Virus record (IMG/VR): IMGVR_UViG_3300017730_000009
Location: 1-56,076 of that record
From: a virus
Length of the DNA stretch: 56,076 bases
Strand: one strand, 5' to 3'
Shown: positions 34,692-41,390 of the stretch, piece after piece
Numbering within the stretch: position 1 is the first letter of the stretch
How the letters are laid out: each line of letters starts with the position of its first letter
Notes under the pieces: model-generated
Seen by the model: only the letters and a program-made list of their open reading frames with translations
The model's database searches: none
What the model was told of the DNA's origin: nothing
Made by a program: the position numbers and the translations under genes

Positions 34692-35765
34692 ATGTGTCAA
34701 AAATGTGGATGTAATACTTGTGAAACAATAAGAGGACCACTCTTAACTGAAGGTAAAGTTAAAAAACTTATATCTGAAAACTTATCTTATCATATTGACA
34801 ATAACATCTCATTAATGGAAAATGTATTCAGAATTGGTTCTGATGCTCATTTATCCATGATTAAAGAAGCAAGAAAATTATATTCACGTGGCGTACTTGA
34901 TTTATGTGAAGAAGATGAAGGATTAATGAAAACACATTTAGGTGAATTTGATTTATATAAAAACCAGATTATACCTTTAGATTTACCTATGATAAGAGAA
35001 GCTACTGAATATAAGGGTAGAAAATTAAGTCATGAAGAAGAAGATAGATTAGACTTAATAGCACATAAAGAATTTGATTGTGATTTTAAAGATTGTAGTG
35101 ACGAAAACAAATCTAAAATTTGGAATAAAAGAGATTTAGTAGGTATTAATGAACAAATGGATATAGAAGATGAAATAGCAAATGAAGAATTTGGTATGGA
35201 TTATGATCAATTAGGTTCAAATGAAAAAGATTGGGTTCGTGATGAAATAGACAATAGGTTAAATGAAGGTAAAGCAATAATCACTTTCAAAAATGATTAT
35301 GAAGTTAAAATGAATACCGGTGAAGGGTATGATGATGACTTTGAATCTTTTGAAGCAGGAGAAAAAGAACAAGTTTATATCTTAGATAAAAATGATAAAA
35401 GAGTTCATGTTGAATTTGGTGATGGAACTAATGCTTATATTCCAACAAGTTTAATATCATTAAATGAAGCTAAAAAAGCTAAGAAAAAGAAAAAAGATCC
35501 ACCAATTGGAAAACCAAAAAGAGGTGGTTCTAAAGCATATTATGTTTATGTAAGAGATCCTAAAACTAAAAAAGTTAAAAAAGTATCATTTGGATCAGGT
35601 GGTTTAAGAGCTAAGATTAGAAACTCTAAAGCAAGAAATGCATTTGCTAAACGACATAGATGTAAAGAAAAAACAGATAGAACCAAACCAGGATACTGGT
35701 CTTGTAGATTACCAAGATATGCAAGCCAATTAGGTCTAGGTGCTAACATGAATACATTTTGGTAG
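34692..35765 (+). CDS. Protein with N-terminal Cys cluster and basic C-terminal module
   Basis: This 357-residue protein starts with M-C-Q-K-C-G-C-N-T-C, a metal-binding-like cluster of four Cys in ten residues, then an L-T-E-G-K-V-K-K-L-I-S-E-N-L tract with an apparent L-x-E site. The middle is acidic. From residue 265 it becomes very basic, with a repeated-lysine linker, an A-Y-Y-V-Y-V-R-D strand, and a terminal R-H-R-C-K-E-K-T...S-C-R-L-P-R-Y-A module containing two Cys. I infer a DNA-associated or capsid-internal protein; this is tentative. Confidence 0.6.
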   Translation: MCQKCGCNTCETIRGPLLTEGKVKKLISENLSYHIDNNISLMENVFRIGSDAHLSMIKEARKLYSRGVLDLCEEDEGLMKTHLGEFDLYKNQIIPLDLPMIREATEYKGRKLSHEEEDRLDLIAHKEFDCDFKDCSDENKSKIWNKRDLVGINEQMDIEDEIANEEFGMDYDQLGSNEKDWVRDEIDNRLNEGKAIITFKNDYEVKMNTGEGYDDDFESFEAGEKEQVYILDKNDKRVHVEFGDGTNAYIPTSLISLNEAKKAKKKKKDPPIGKPKRGGSKAYYVYVRDPKTKKVKKVSFGSGGLRAKIRNSKARNAFAKRHRCKEKTDRTKPGYWSCRLPRYASQLGLGANMNTFW

Positions 35766-35766
35766 G

Positions 35767-36012
35767 ATGAACCCATACACAAATAAAGGTAATATTAGAA
35801 TGTTTTCAAAAGATGTTGATTCAATGGAATTGGTTTGGCATCAAGATAAAGAAGATAGAGAAATTGAAGTATTAGAAGGTAAAGGGTGGAAAGTTCAACT
35901 AGATAATAAATTACCCTTGGAATTAGTAAAGGGAGATCGTATATTTATTAACGAAGGAGATGTCCATAGAATACATAAAGGGACAACCGATTTAAAAATA
36001 AAAATAAATTAA
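35767..36012 (+). CDS. Small cupin-like protein
   Basis: This 81-residue protein has the compact jelly-roll pattern of cupins: H25 and E31-E33 in W-H-Q-D-K-E-D-R-E, then L-E-G-K-G-W, then D-R-I-F-I-N-E-G-D-V-H-R with a C-terminal metal-type His. This is near the minimum length for a cupin. It starts one base after the preceding stop and is followed one base later by the Cys-rich micro-gene. A metal-bound small beta barrel next to a metallothionein-like peptide is suggestive. Function unknown. Confidence 0.55.
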   Translation: MNPYTNKGNIRMFSKDVDSMELVWHQDKEDREIEVLEGKGWKVQLDNKLPLELVKGDRIFINEGDVHRIHKGTTDLKIKIN

Positions 36013-36013
36013 A

Positions 36014-36079
36014 ATGAAATGTAATTGTAAAATATGCGGGTGTGGAGTATCATGTAACTGTACATGCTGTCATTGTTAA
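36014..36079 (+). CDS. 21-residue Cys-rich (metallothionein-like) peptide
   Basis: An ATG lies one base after the cupin stop; the frame runs 21 residues to TAA at 36077-36079. Cysteines are at positions 3, 5, 8, 10, 14, 16, 18, 19 and 21, that is 9 of 21 residues, with C-x-C and C-x-x-C spacing, plus one His at 20 and two Lys at 2 and 6. This is the composition of a small metallothionein or metal-cluster peptide. The A-rich leader (TTAAAATG) resembles neighbouring starts. It is too short to be found by default gene callers, and translation is unproven. Confidence 0.5.
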   Translation: MKCNCKICGCGVSCNCTCCHC

Positions 36080-36135
36080 ACATATAGACTGATTCATAGC
36101 CAGTCGAAATTAATTAAAAAAAAAACAGACATCTG

Positions 36136-36158
36136 TGGCGTCTCCCTAGGAGACGCCA
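36136..36158 (+). terminator. Perfect hairpin with AT flanks (terminator-like)
   Basis: TGGCGTCTCC, a 3-base loop CTA, then GGAGACGCCA forms a perfect 10-base-pair stem. The upstream side has a long A run and the downstream side a short T-rich stretch (TTTCT). It separates the cupin/Cys-rich genes from the FAD dehydrogenase island. The T tract is weak on the + side; the A run upstream could serve a terminator on the opposite strand, so it may act in both directions. Confidence 0.65.
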
Positions 36159-36167
36159 TTTCTAGTT

Positions 36168-36176
36168 CGTATATTA
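36168..36176 (+). promoter_or_regulatory. CGTATATTA element before the accessory island
   Basis: Located 10 bases after the terminator hairpin and 22 bases before the ATG at 36199. This is a suitable place for a promoter that restarts transcription. Same string as at 7593 and 37662. Confidence 0.35.
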
Positions 36177-36198
36177 ACGTGTTAAAAATAAATGACAA

Positions 36199-36354
36199 AT
36201 GAATATAGATAAAGAATTCTACTTAGTAAAACAAAATGAAGGTAATTCATTTCAAAGATTAATGATGTTTTTTTTAGAACAAAACAAAAAACACGGTGCT
36301 AGTTTTGGAGTAGCAGGAATGTATAATACTTTAAATAGATTTTATGGTGAGTAA
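36199..36354 (+). CDS. 51-residue protein, unknown
   Basis: ATG at 36199, TAA at 36352-36354. The protein is helical with a Phe/Met-rich stretch (Q-R-L-M-M-F-F-L-E-Q-N) and a Gly-containing turn. It overlaps the FAD dehydrogenase start by 11 bases, which suggests translational coupling. It is too short for a confident call; no family recognised. Confidence 0.45.
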   Translation: MNIDKEFYLVKQNEGNSFQRLMMFFLEQNKKHGASFGVAGMYNTLNRFYGE

Positions 36355-37657
36355 AAATGTAGTAATGATTGGAGCAGGTGTAGCAAATGTAAATGCTGCT
36401 ACTAAGCTAATTGACAATGGTTTTAAAGGTAAAATTACCATAATTGATATGGGTAAAGACCCATATTTAAGACCATATGAAGAAGTAATGACAGGCTTCC
36501 TAGGTGCAGGAGGTTGGTCTGATGGTAAATTAACTTACCATACTTCAATTGGAGGACAATTATCTAAATATTGTGGTGAAGAAAAAGCAATGGAATTGTT
36601 TGATCAGGTGATTGATAATTTTAAACGTTTCCACCCTAAACCAGAAGAAGTACAATGTTCAAATCCAATAGCAGAACCAGAATTTATTAAACCCTATTTT
36701 GGATTAAGATTATTTCCAGTATGGCACGTTGGTACAGATTATCTACATGAAATAGGTAAAAATTGGTATGACTTTTTAGTTAATGGTGGCGTAGAATTCT
36801 TATGGGAAACCAAAGTAGAAGATATTGACTTTGATAATAATAATCTCCGTGCTCGCATTTTAAATGGAGGTGAAGAATTAGGAATTCAATATGATGAACT
36901 TATATTTGGTGTAGGTAAATCAGGTATTGACTTTGGTAAACAATTAGCTGAAAAATACGATTTACCAACTGAACCAAAACCAGTACAAATAGGTGTTCGA
37001 TTTGAAGCACCACAAAAACACTTCCAAAAACTAATTGATGTAAGCTATGATTTCAAATTGTATCGTAAATTCGAAGACAAAGGAGTATCATTACGTTCAT
37101 TCTGTACAAACAACAACGCAGCTTATGTTGCCGTTGAAGAAACGTATGGAGATCATTCGTACAATGGACACGCTAAAAAAGACGAATCATTCAGAAATGA
37201 TATGACCAATTTTGGTATTCTAATGGAAGTTAGAGGTATTGATAAACCATTTGATTGGTCTAGAGATGTAGTTAAAAAATTACAGATAGATGGTACTGGA
37301 TTATATTATAGTCCAAGTAGAAAACCATCACAAACATCTGAAGGTATAAATGTATCAGCTATTCAAGTAGATACATTACATAAAATATCAAAAGCAATGC
37401 AACCATACTTTATGTATGTGTATGATTTTATTGAAGACATGAAAAAAGTATTCCCAACACTTAAAGATGATTGGGGTATTTATGTGCCTGAAGTAAAATA
37501 CTTATCACCTGAACCACTTGTCGATTATTCCGATTTAGCTCTTACTAAGTATCCTAACGTCCACTTTGTTGGTGATGCTCTTTCTGCTAGAGGTATAACG
37601 GTAAGTGGTGCACAAGGTACATATGTTGCTGAGAGTTTACTAGGAAAATTAAAATAA
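36344..37657 (+). CDS. FAD-dependent dehydrogenase (COG2509-like)
   Basis: This 437-residue protein begins with V-V-M-I-G-A-G-V-A-N-V-N-A-A, the dinucleotide-binding fold (glycines at residues 10 and 12). It has a G-G-W-S-D-G-K-L segment typical of uncharacterised FAD-dependent dehydrogenases, and ends with V-H-F-V-G-D-A and G-A-Q-G-T-Y-V-A-E, the C-terminal FAD-binding motif. The natural substrate of this family is not known. It is rare in phages and may be an auxiliary metabolic gene. It is in an island bounded by a terminator and a TATTTATAA element. The start overlaps the 51-residue gene upstream. Confidence 0.75.
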   Translation: MVSKNVVMIGAGVANVNAATKLIDNGFKGKITIIDMGKDPYLRPYEEVMTGFLGAGGWSDGKLTYHTSIGGQLSKYCGEEKAMELFDQVIDNFKRFHPKPEEVQCSNPIAEPEFIKPYFGLRLFPVWHVGTDYLHEIGKNWYDFLVNGGVEFLWETKVEDIDFDNNNLRARILNGGEELGIQYDELIFGVGKSGIDFGKQLAEKYDLPTEPKPVQIGVRFEAPQKHFQKLIDVSYDFKLYRKFEDKGVSLRSFCTNNNAAYVAVEETYGDHSYNGHAKKDESFRNDMTNFGILMEVRGIDKPFDWSRDVVKKLQIDGTGLYYSPSRKPSQTSEGINVSAIQVDTLHKISKAMQPYFMYVYDFIEDMKKVFPTLKDDWGIYVPEVKYLSPEPLVDYSDLALTKYPNVHFVGDALSARGITVSGAQGTYVAESLLGKLK

Positions 37658-37661
37658 ATTT

Positions 37662-37670
37662 CGTATATTA
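37662..37670 (+). promoter_or_regulatory. CGTATATTA element at the start of a small gene
   Basis: The last base of the element is the A of the first possible ATG (37670); the second ATG is at 37676. If this is a -10 region, translation more likely starts at the second ATG or is leaderless. Confidence 0.25.
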
Positions 37671-37939
37671 TGGGCATGAAAAAACAAGATACAAACAATG
37701 ATTGGCCTAAGAGTCAAAAATTAAAAAAAGCAGATGGAACTATAGCTTATCTTTGGGATAATAAATTACATAACTGGGAAGGACCAGCTTTGATTCCTGA
37801 AGGTAATGAGAAAAAAAGAGAATATTATCTATATGGTATTCAGTATAGTGAAGCTGATCATAAAGAAGCAATTAGAAATCAAACAGGATTGCCTTGGTAT
37901 AAACAACCAGCACCTAAAGGACAAAATCATAGAAACTAA
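37670..37939 (+). CDS. Small protein with a MORN-like motif
   Basis: The reading frame of up to 89 residues contains A-D-G-T-I-A-Y-L-W-D-N-K-L-H-N-W-E-G-P-A, a pattern like the W-x-G-x-L-H-x-x-x-G-P-A repeats seen in small phage and bacterial proteins, with one copy plus a partial second (Y-Y-L-Y-G-I-Q-Y). The start could be 37670 or 37676. Function unknown. It is followed after 3 bases by the NadR-like kinase. Confidence 0.55.
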   Translation: MGMKKQDTNNDWPKSQKLKKADGTIAYLWDNKLHNWEGPALIPEGNEKKREYYLYGIQYSEADHKEAIRNQTGLPWYKQPAPKGQNHRN

Positions 37940-37942
37940 GAT

Positions 37943-38473
37943 ATGAAAATAGGTTTATGCGGTACAATGAGTGTGGGTAAAACTACATTAGTAAATGCTT
38001 TAAAAGAAACAAAGCAATTTAAAGATTATATGTTTAGAACAGAGCGTTCTAAGTATTTGATGGAGCAAGGTATTCCACTCAATACAGATTCAACATTAAA
38101 AGGTCAAACTATATTTTTGGCTGAACGTTGTGCTGAATTAATTCAAACAGATATTATAACAGATAGAACTGTTATTGATGTTATGGCATTTACACAAAAT
38201 GCTAAGTCTATACCTTATCAAGATAAAGATAAATTTATTGATTATGCGAAAGAATTTATTAGAGAATATGATTATATTTTTTATATTTCTTCTGATGGCT
38301 TGCCTATTGAAGATAATGGAGTACGCGAAACAGATGAACATTATAGGGATATAATTGATTTTACTATTACAAGTTTTATTAGAAAGTATGCATATATGAT
38401 GAAAAATATAGAAACAATTAAGGGTTCAACAGAGGAACGAATTGAACAAATATTGAATATTACTGGTCTTTAA
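37943..38473 (+). CDS. NadR-like/AAA_28 P-loop kinase
   Basis: This 176-residue protein has a Walker A G-T-M-S-V-G-K-T at residues 7-14, then R-T-E-R-S-K-Y and I-T-D-R-T-V-I-D-V-M-A-F (D-R-x-x-x-D motif), the pattern of AAA_28 proteins related to the nicotinamide-riboside-kinase domain of NadR and to deoxynucleoside kinases. The Y-D-Y-I-F-Y-I-S strand precedes the lid region. A role in nucleotide or NAD precursor phosphorylation is plausible; the substrate cannot be read from the sequence. It closes the accessory island before the TATTTATAA element at 38476. Confidence 0.6.
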   Translation: MKIGLCGTMSVGKTTLVNALKETKQFKDYMFRTERSKYLMEQGIPLNTDSTLKGQTIFLAERCAELIQTDIITDRTVIDVMAFTQNAKSIPYQDKDKFIDYAKEFIREYDYIFYISSDGLPIEDNGVRETDEHYRDIIDFTITSFIRKYAYMMKNIETIKGSTEERIEQILNITGL

Positions 38474-38475
38474 CA

Positions 38476-38484
38476 TATTTATAA
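38476..38484 (+). promoter_or_regulatory. TATTTATAA element
   Basis: Exact copy after the NadR-like gene, ending 16 bases before the ATG at 38501. It marks the start of the lysis/terminase unit. Confidence 0.5.
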
Positions 38485-38500
38485 TAAAAACTCTAATATA

Positions 38501-39121
38501 ATGAAGAAATCTGAATTAAAATCGTTTATAAAAGAAAACATCGTAGATACTTTAAATGAAAGCCCTTCATCTGAAGAAATTAGAATGGCAAGACAAGCTG
38601 TAGCTAGGTTTATGAAGTATAGAAATGTAGGTGAAAGCCAAGCAATTCGTGATCTAATGAATGCTTTAAAAGAAATCCAACCTAAAGAAGATGATCAACG
38701 ATATATAGATTATTTAAGAAGAAGTGGTAGAGATAAAGAAGCAGATGAGTTAGTAGGAAAAAATGCTAATCTAAAAGAAGTAGACCCTAAAGATGTTAAA
38801 CTTCAACAAGATTTAAACGCAGAACTTGAAAAAACTGTACAATTAAAAAAAGATGCTGGTATTGAAGAAGATATTGATGACGATGATGTAGATGCTGATG
38901 CAATTAAAGCTGCAAAAGGAGCTAGAGGTAAACATAAAAAATTAGATTTAGCACTTAAAGCTTTAAAATCAATCACTGCAGAAATGAAATCATTAGCTAG
39001 AAAATATAGTCAAGGTGATGAAGCAGAAAAAGAAAAAATTAAAGATATATTAAGGAAAAAAACTCCACAAAAGAAAGAACTAGAATCATTAGTTGCAAAG
39101 TTAGAAAAAGATGTTGTCTAA
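38501..39121 (+). CDS. Charged helical protein with an N-terminal amphipathic tract
   Basis: This 206-residue protein begins K-K-S-E-L-K-S-F-I-K-E-N-I-V-D-T-L-N-E-S, the clearest case of the recurring K-(I/L)-K-x-x-I-K-E-x-(I/L) tract with an L-N-E ending. The rest is coiled-coil, with an acidic D-I-D-D-D-D-V-D segment and Lys-rich C-terminus. It overlaps the next gene by 11 bases. It may be an internal head protein; no family recognised. Confidence 0.55.
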   Translation: MKKSELKSFIKENIVDTLNESPSSEEIRMARQAVARFMKYRNVGESQAIRDLMNALKEIQPKEDDQRYIDYLRRSGRDKEADELVGKNANLKEVDPKDVKLQQDLNAELEKTVQLKKDAGIEEDIDDDDVDADAIKAAKGARGKHKKLDLALKALKSITAEMKSLARKYSQGDEAEKEKIKDILRKKTPQKKELESLVAKLEKDVV

Positions 39122-39494
39122 AGAAAGATTAATTACTTATAGTATAATTTTTATTCTATTAAGTGCACTAGTTTATTTTGTATTTTTAGGAGATGAAAAA
39201 TATGTAGAGGACTATAATATTAAAATAGATGCTTTGGAAGCTAAAGTAGATTCTTTACACCATATAAACGATGATTTAGTATTTAAAATAGATACTTTAA
39301 ATCAACAAATCGTAAAGTTAGATACAGAAATAGACAAGCAAGATAAAAAGATTGTCACTTTAAAATATAAAGTAAATGAAAAAGTTAATTCCGTTGATTC
39401 TTTTAATGATGATGAGCTTACAAGGTTTTTCACAGAGCGTTATAGACACTACGAAGATTCAATTAAAAAAGCCGATAGCGCGTCTAGTAATTAA
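39111..39494 (+). CDS. Membrane-anchored coiled-coil protein (candidate i-spanin-like)
   Basis: This 127-residue protein has a short charged N-terminus, one membrane helix (about residues 8-26, I-T-Y-S-I-I-F-I-L-L-S-A) and then about 90 residues of coiled coil with heptad Leu/Ile/Val, which would face the periplasm. This is the layout of inner-membrane spanins (Rz) in many phages. The next gene begins inside its 3' end in another frame. The lysis role is an inference from topology and gene overlap. No endolysin or holin is recognised next to it. Confidence 0.5.
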   Translation: MLSKERLITYSIIFILLSALVYFVFLGDEKYVEDYNIKIDALEAKVDSLHHINDDLVFKIDTLNQQIVKLDTEIDKQDKKIVTLKYKVNEKVNSVDSFNDDELTRFFTERYRHYEDSIKKADSASSN

Positions 39495-39786
39495 AGACCT
39501 AATAATAGGGGACGGTGCCAAAGAAGAATTAAAATTATTATCTAATAAATTAGGTTTATTAGAAACAAAAATAGTTGTTAAAGATAGTGTTATATTTAAT
39601 TTAAATAAAAGTGTTATGAATTTTGAAAATATATTATTAGCAAAATCTGACCAATTAGCTATATCACAAGAATTATCTCTAAAATTACAAACAGATTTAA
39701 AAAAACAAAAAGCCAAAACTAAATTGTTTCAATTAGGTTCGGGCGCATTAGTAGTTGGAGGAATAGTACTACTATTAGCAAAATAA
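39376..39786 (+). CDS. Secreted coiled-coil protein with C-terminal membrane helix (spanin-like partner)
   Basis: This 136-residue protein starts 119 bases inside the preceding gene in a different frame. It has a signal peptide of Flavobacteria style (M-K-K-L-I-P-L-I-L-L-M-M-M-S-L-Q-G-F-S-Q), a central coiled coil, and a hydrophobic C-terminal helix (A-L-V-V-G-G-I-V-L-L-L-A-K). An exported coiled-coil partner overlapping a membrane-anchored coiled-coil gene matches the embedded organisation of spanin pairs, but there is no lipobox, so it is not a standard Rz1. It ends one base before the terminase gene. Confidence 0.55.
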   Translation: MKKLIPLILLMMMSLQGFSQSVIDTTKIQLKKPIARLVIKDLIIGDGAKEELKLLSNKLGLLETKIVVKDSVIFNLNKSVMNFENILLAKSDQLAISQELSLKLQTDLKKQKAKTKLFQLGSGALVVGGIVLLLAK

Positions 39787-39787
39787 T

Positions 39788-41359
39788 ATGTCAGATTTAA
39801 AAAAAGTAATACGTCAAGAATATTTAAAATGTGCTAAGGACCCAGTGCATTTTATGCGTAAATATTGTTATATACAACACCCACAACGTGGACGTATACA
39901 ATTTAATTTATATCCATTCCAAGATAAAGTATTAACGTTATGGCGTGATAATCCTTATTCTATTGTATTAAAATCTAGACAGTTAGGTATATCTACTCTA
40001 TCAGCAGGTTATTCTTTATGGTTAATGACTTTCCATAAGGATAAAAACGTACTTTGTATTGCAACAAAGCAGGACACAGCTAAAAACATGGTAACAAAGG
40101 TAAAATTTATGTATGAAAATTTACCATCATGGCTTAAAATAGATGCACCTGAAAATAATAAATTAACACTACGATTAGCAAATGGGTCCCAAATTAAAGC
40201 AACATCAGCTTCAAGTGATGCCGGTAGATCAGAAGCAGTATCTTTACTACTAATTGATGAGGCAGCCTTTATTGAAAATATTGGTGAAATATGGGCATCA
40301 GCACAACAAACACTAGCAACTGGGGGTGGTTGTATAGCATTATCTACACCTTATGGTACAGGTAATTGGTTTCACCAAACATGGTCAAGAGCAGAAGCAG
40401 CAGAAAATGACTTTTTACCTATCAAATTACCTTGGTATGTACACCCAGATAGAGATGAAGCATGGAGAAAAAGACAAGATGAATTATTAGGTGATCCTAG
40501 AATGGCAGCACAAGAATGTGATTGTGATTTTAGCACCTCTGGTGATATTGTATTTTATCCTGAATATATAGAATACTATGAAAAATCATTTGTTAAAGAC
40601 CCCTTAGAAAGAAGAGGTAATGATCAAAATTTATGGGTTTGGGAACAAGCAGATTATTCAAGAAATTATATGGTAGTAGCTGATGTATCTAGGGGTGATG
40701 GTAAAGATTATTCTGCATTTCATGTTATAGATACAGAAACAAATGTACAAGTAGCTGAATATAAAGGACAAATTGGAACTAAAGAATATGGACACTTATT
40801 AGTAGGTATAGCTACAGAATATAATGAAGCAATGTTAGTAATAGAAAATGCTAATATTGGGTGGGCAACTATACAAGTTGTTATTGATAGACAATATCAG
40901 AACCTCTACTATTCACAAAAGGGTGGAGAAGCCAATGTTAATTCGTATTTTGATAAATATCAAGATCATTCAAAAATGGTTCCTGGATTTACTATGTCAT
41001 CAAGAACGAGACCTATGGTAATTGGTAAATTTCAAGAATACATAGGTGATAAAGGAGTAACAATACAATCTAAAAGATTAGTAGAAGAAATGAAAACATT
41101 TATATGGCGTAATGGAAGACCAGAAGCTCAATCAGGATACAATGATGATTTAGTTATGGCTTTTAGTATTGCTATGTACATTAGAGATACAGCATTAAAA
41201 TTTAAACAAAGAGGAATAGACTTAACCAGACAATCCTTAAATAATATGCAAGTTAATAGAACAGCATATCAAGGGAGTTATGGTAATAACCAACAAATGA
41301 AAAATCCTTATCAAATTGATACAAATAAGGGTAAAGAAAACATTGATTGGTTATTATAG
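39788..41359 (+). CDS. Terminase large subunit (T4 gp17-like)
   Basis: This 523-residue protein has an ATPase domain with a Walker A-type K-S-R-Q-L-G-I-S-T (residues 62-70), Walker B L-L-L-I-D-E-A-A (D157, E158) and the coupling motif S-T-P-Y-G (186-190). The C-terminal nuclease begins with V-V-A-D-V-S-R-G-D-G-K-D-Y-S (D299). The protein cuts and pumps concatemeric DNA into the prohead through the portal. It is about 90 residues shorter than T4 gp17. No small terminase gene is evident directly upstream. Confidence 0.92.
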   Translation: MSDLKKVIRQEYLKCAKDPVHFMRKYCYIQHPQRGRIQFNLYPFQDKVLTLWRDNPYSIVLKSRQLGISTLSAGYSLWLMTFHKDKNVLCIATKQDTAKNMVTKVKFMYENLPSWLKIDAPENNKLTLRLANGSQIKATSASSDAGRSEAVSLLLIDEAAFIENIGEIWASAQQTLATGGGCIALSTPYGTGNWFHQTWSRAEAAENDFLPIKLPWYVHPDRDEAWRKRQDELLGDPRMAAQECDCDFSTSGDIVFYPEYIEYYEKSFVKDPLERRGNDQNLWVWEQADYSRNYMVVADVSRGDGKDYSAFHVIDTETNVQVAEYKGQIGTKEYGHLLVGIATEYNEAMLVIENANIGWATIQVVIDRQYQNLYYSQKGGEANVNSYFDKYQDHSKMVPGFTMSSRTRPMVIGKFQEYIGDKGVTIQSKRLVEEMKTFIWRNGRPEAQSGYNDDLVMAFSIAMYIRDTALKFKQRGIDLTRQSLNNMQVNRTAYQGSYGNNQQMKNPYQIDTNKGKENIDWLL

Positions 41360-41362
41360 TAA

Positions 41363-41371
41363 TATTTATAA
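41363..41371 (+). promoter_or_regulatory. TATTTATAA element
   Basis: Exact copy in the 31-base gap between the terminase and portal genes, ending 19 bases before the ATG at 41391. Confidence 0.5.
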
Positions 41372-41390
41372 CAATAATTAATATATAGAA

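Noticed and set aside
36080-36198. Possible tRNA or small RNA in the gap after the Cys-rich peptide
   Set aside because: There is a short 5-base inverted repeat (36087-36105) and the terminator hairpin, but no cloverleaf, anticodon arm or acceptor end. No tRNA gene was recognised elsewhere in the window.
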